Source: Leptospira haakeii
Lineage (GTDB): Bacteria; Spirochaetota; Leptospiria; Leptospirales; Leptospiraceae
DNA: 56,250 nt
Direction of reading: 5' to 3'
Assembly (NCBI RefSeq): GCF_002812045.1
Contig: NZ_NPEG01000019.1
Location: 1 to 56,250, forward strand
Shown here: piece after piece, positions 53,865 to 56,250 of the stretch
How the letters are laid out: each line of letters begins with the position of its first letter
Numbering within the stretch: the stretch's first letter is position 1
Notes under the pieces: generated by a model
The model's input: the letters and a program-made list of their open reading frames with translations, nothing else
Databases searched by the model: none
What the model was told of the DNA's origin: nothing
Program-made: the position numbers and the translations under genes

Positions 53865-54458
53865 TCAATAGAGAGAGAAACGAACTGGAACGTAAACTTT
53901 TACGGTGATCGCTTTTCCTTCTAACATAGAAGGAGAATAACGTTTTTTGTAAAATGCTTGGATTGCAGATTCTTCTAATCCGTAACCTAAGGTTTTACCA
54001 ATATTACGTACTCTTAAAACTTCTCCCGAATCGGCGATGATCACTTCTAAGGTAAGAGTTCCGCCCACACCGGCAGACTGAGCATCTTTGGTATATTCAG
54101 GTTGAAGGTTTGGCGAAAGATCCACTGGAGCAGTGGCACCGGAAACGATTGCATCCTGAGCACCTGCGATCCTGGAATCCTCTTTTTTCTTAAGAGTATC
54201 AGTAACCTCGAATTCCCCATCGTCAGGAGCTTCTCCCACGTTTGGATCCTGGATTACAAGATTTTCTACGAAAGCGACTTCATCGATCAGCTTGTCCAGA
54301 TGATCGTAAGTATTCGGCGGAGTGTACCAGAAAAGAAGTGCCGCAATCTGAAGAATAGCGGAAGAACCTAGGAAGGTTTCCATTCTGTAACGATCAACAA
54401 ACCTACGAAGACCAGAACGTTTTTTGGAAGAAGAAGGAGAGGAAACTACTTGGTTCAT
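53865..54458 (-). CDS. tonB: energy transducer TonB
   Basis: A 197-residue protein with one N-terminal membrane anchor ([14 protein letters not shown]), a periplasmic spacer and a C-terminal TonB fold ([48 protein letters not shown]). It couples the proton motive force to outer-membrane receptors. The spacer is acidic rather than proline-rich. Overlaps exbD by four bases. Confidence 0.88.
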   Translation of the reverse strand: MNQVVSSPSSSKKRSGLRRFVDRYRMETFLGSSAILQIAALLFWYTPPNTYDHLDKLIDEVAFVENLVIQDPNVGEAPDDGEFEVTDTLKKKEDSRIAGAQDAIVSGATAPVDLSPNLQPEYTKDAQSAGVGGTLTLEVIIADSGEVLRVRNIGKTLGYGLEESAIQAFYKKRYSPSMLEGKAITVKVYVPVRFSLY

Positions 54459-54874
54459 TTCAAACCTCCTCCTTGGGTAGTTTTAGTAACCAGAGAGACT
54501 TTTAATGCTCCGGCTTCTTTCAAAAGTTCGAACACATTATCCAGATCCGCATAACTCAGTTCCTTATCAGCATGGATAAGAACTTTTAGATCAGGAGTGG
54601 TTGCAAGTTTGGCACGAACATTATTGATCGCTTCGTTTAAAGGCATCTTTACTTGGTTAAAGTAAATGGACTTCTCGTTATCAGCGCTTAAATATAAATT
54701 TGCGATTTTTTTATTAAGCTGCTCTCCTCCTGGAACATCCGGAAGAGCGATTGGAAGATCCGGATCCGTATCAAGGACCGAAGTCACCATAAAGAATACC
54801 AAAAGAAGAAAGGCGATATCGGCCATAGAGCTGACCGGAATAGAAGGTGGAGCTTTTTTCTTTTTAAGTGCCAT
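54455..54874 (-). CDS. exbD: ExbD/TolR proton-channel subunit, second copy
   Basis: A 139-residue ExbD: cytoplasmic N-terminus, one helix with the essential aspartate in [14 protein letters not shown], and a periplasmic domain ending [10 protein letters not shown]. Lies three bases after the other exbD gene. Confidence 0.9.
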   Translation of the reverse strand: MALKKKKAPPSIPVSSMADIAFLLLVFFMVTSVLDTDPDLPIALPDVPGGEQLNKKIANLYLSADNEKSIYFNQVKMPLNEAINNVRAKLATTPDLKVLIHADKELSYADLDNVFELLKEAGALKVSLVTKTTQGGGLK

Positions 54875-54877
54875 ATC

Positions 54878-55297
54878 TTATTTTAATCTTTTTACAGAGA
54901 CTTGTTTAAATCCTCTTAACTGCACTGCAGAAAGAGCATCTAACATATTTCCGTATTTTGTTTCGCCGGTCGTTTTGATCAGAGCGACTTTTTCATCGAG
55001 GTTCGGGATTTCTATATCGTTCAGATCTTTTCTGAATTCTGCTAGATCCTTATAATCCCGAGTACCGAGGACTTTGTTCCTCATCTTGATCGTTTCGCCA
55101 GCCACCAATATCTCGTAAATATTCTCTCTTAAAACTAGGGTGGGGTTGGAGTTTTTGCGGGGAAGTTGGATATTCAAACCCTCCTTCACAAAAAACACCG
55201 CGGTCACCATAAAGAATACAAGGAGAAGAAACGCGATATCTGACATAGAAGAGGCTGAAATCTCTTCCAAACCTCTTTTTTTCTTAAGCTGAATCAT
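54878..55297 (-). CDS. exbD: ExbD/TolR proton-channel subunit, first copy
   Basis: A 139-residue ExbD with the same helix ([20 protein letters not shown]) and periplasmic domain. Two exbD genes in tandem suggest a heteromeric ExbD pair in the channel, as known in some TonB clusters. Confidence 0.9.
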   Translation of the reverse strand: MIQLKKKRGLEEISASSMSDIAFLLLVFFMVTAVFFVKEGLNIQLPRKNSNPTLVLRENIYEILVAGETIKMRNKVLGTRDYKDLAEFRKDLNDIEIPNLDEKVALIKTTGETKYGNMLDALSAVQLRGFKQVSVKRLK

Positions 55298-55330
55298 ATT
55301 CCGAATTCCTAATTAATGGAAAAGCTAAAC

Positions 55331-56143
55331 TTAAGCTCTTGCGTTACGTTTCAGGAATTCTTTGTAAATTCTGTTTGCAGCTTCTTCTACTTCAGAAGTG
55401 AATCCGTCGATTCTGGAAGTCAGGTATTGGTGGAAAGTCATAGCAGGAATAGCGATGATCAAACCGGCCGCAGTTGTGATAAGAGCTTCTTTAATACCAC
55501 CCGCTACCACTTTCGCGTTCACTTGGTCAGCATTTGCGATTGCATCGAATGCGTTGATCATACCGGAAACAGTCCCTAAGAACCCGATCAAAGGAGCGAT
55601 TGTCGAAACAGCAGCTAAGATCACGAGTCCTCTTTCAAGAACAACGATCACTTCAGCAGCTTCTCTCTCGATACCTTTTGCGAAAATTTCTGCGTTACCA
55701 GCAGACACATCGATACCGTTTTTCAAAATATCAGAAATTTTGTAAGAAGGATTTGCATCGATGAATTCTTTTGCTCCATCGAAACCTTTTTCATCAACCT
55801 TCTCCCCTAAATCGATATTAAAACCTTTAGGAAGAAGTTTGGAAGTAGTAAGGAAGTAGATCCTTTCGAAAATAATCGCAAGAGCAATGATAGAAGAAAG
55901 AGCCAATGGATACATTGTCCATCCACCCTTATTGAACAGGTCTACAAATCCCCAAGTTCCACTTTTTTCAGCAGGAGCCGGTGCAGGTTGTTCTGCAGGT
56001 GCAGTAGTTTGTTCGGTTTTATTTGCGTCGGTAGGCGCAGCATCTTGAGAAAAAGTAGGTAATGTTGCGGTAAGAACAAATCCTCCAACAAGCGCAACGG
56101 CAATCCATTGGCGAATAGAGAGATTAGTATATCGATTATGCAT
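55331..56143 (-). CDS. exbB: ExbB/TolQ/MotA-type proton-channel subunit
   Basis: A protein of about 270 residues. The C-terminal two-thirds is an ExbB channel with three helices ([59 protein letters not shown]). The N-terminus adds a signal-peptide-like helix and an alanine/proline-rich tail ([17 protein letters not shown]), a form found outside proteobacteria. I prefer ATG 56143 (GGAG twelve bases before) to ATG 56161. First gene of the Ton operon. Confidence 0.88.
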   Translation of the reverse strand: MHNRYTNLSIRQWIAVALVGGFVLTATLPTFSQDAAPTDANKTEQTTAPAEQPAPAPAEKSGTWGFVDLFNKGGWTMYPLALSSIIALAIIFERIYFLTTSKLLPKGFNIDLGEKVDEKGFDGAKEFIDANPSYKISDILKNGIDVSAGNAEIFAKGIEREAAEVIVVLERGLVILAAVSTIAPLIGFLGTVSGMINAFDAIANADQVNAKVVAGGIKEALITTAAGLIIAIPAMTFHQYLTSRIDGFTSEVEEAANRIYKEFLKRNARA

Positions 56144-56250
56144 AGCTTTCGAAAGCTCCATAAGAAGTAATGAGACATTTTTACGAGATTTGAGTTACAT
56201 ATTTATTACGAAGTAGTTACGGGTTGGTTAGTTTGGGGAGGGGAAGGGTG

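Noticed and set aside
1..56250. CRISPR array, insertion sequence or prophage
   Set aside because: No regularly spaced direct repeats, transposase, integrase or phage structural genes were seen.

Overview
The window reads as a stretch of a spirochaete chromosome, most likely genus Leptospira. The support is indirect but consistent: AT-rich DNA, frequent TTG/GTG start codons, many short lipoproteins with loose lipoboxes, outer-membrane beta-barrels of a leptospiral type, paired MBOAT/DUF1574 genes, TRL-like lipoproteins and multidomain SpoIIE-type phosphatases. I cannot name the species. No tRNA, rRNA, CRISPR array, prophage or insertion sequence was seen; this is ordinary chromosomal backbone with strong regulatory architecture in several intergenic gaps.

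Layout. 0.2-2.7 kb: MBOAT acyltransferase and DUF1574 protein, repeated on the other strand at 40.7-43.0 kb. 2.7-4.5 kb: ArsR regulator, SRPBCC protein and a lipoprotein alpha/beta-hydrolase, behind a promoter flanked by two near-identical operator-like repeats. 4.5-8.7 kb: ankyrin protein, a GC-rich fold-back repeat, a serine beta-lactamase-like lipoprotein with a small partner, an outer-membrane barrel and three tandem TRL-like lipoproteins. 8.7-11.8 kb: a tightly packed lipid cassette (desaturase, CDP-alcohol phosphatidyltransferase, lipid kinase, CdsA-like enzyme). 11.8-20.3 kb: two paralogous membrane HAMP/PP2C/TPR phosphatases around a divergent NmrA/AraC pair. 20.3-31.5 kb: ABC-2 exporter, small membrane protein, a 1056-residue modular lipoprotein with a thrombospondin type 1 repeat, a RecQ helicase, a 7TM histidine kinase, an outer-membrane protein and an NAD-dependent epimerase.

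31.5-38.0 kb: an ArsR regulator divergent from an outer-membrane protein with two matching dyads between them, a beta-carbonic anhydrase, a 650-base gap, then an operon of di-haem peroxidase, exported phosphoesterase, cytochrome c and lipoprotein under a promoter whose -10 carries a PerR/Fur-like 7-1-7 dyad. 38.0-40.6 kb: methionine importer metQNI. 43.1-46.0 kb: adenylate cyclase, ATP-grasp and DinB proteins. 46.1-52.2 kb: phosphate island (porin, small lipoprotein, pstS-pstC-pstA-pstB) with Pho-box-like heptamers at an 11-base period before both the porin and pstS. 52.4-56.2 kb: an MFS transporter and a Ton system exbB-exbD-exbD-tonB.

The most interesting material is regulatory: the two Pho-like heptamer arrays, the PerR-like promoter, the two ArsR operator pairs (one with a probable leaderless transcript) and a GAAA-tetraloop hairpin between pstS and pstC. 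Among proteins, the modular TSP1/FN3 lipoprotein, the TRL triplet, the apparently split serine hydrolase and the lipid cassette stand out. All functional calls come from motifs read by eye; no database search was run.
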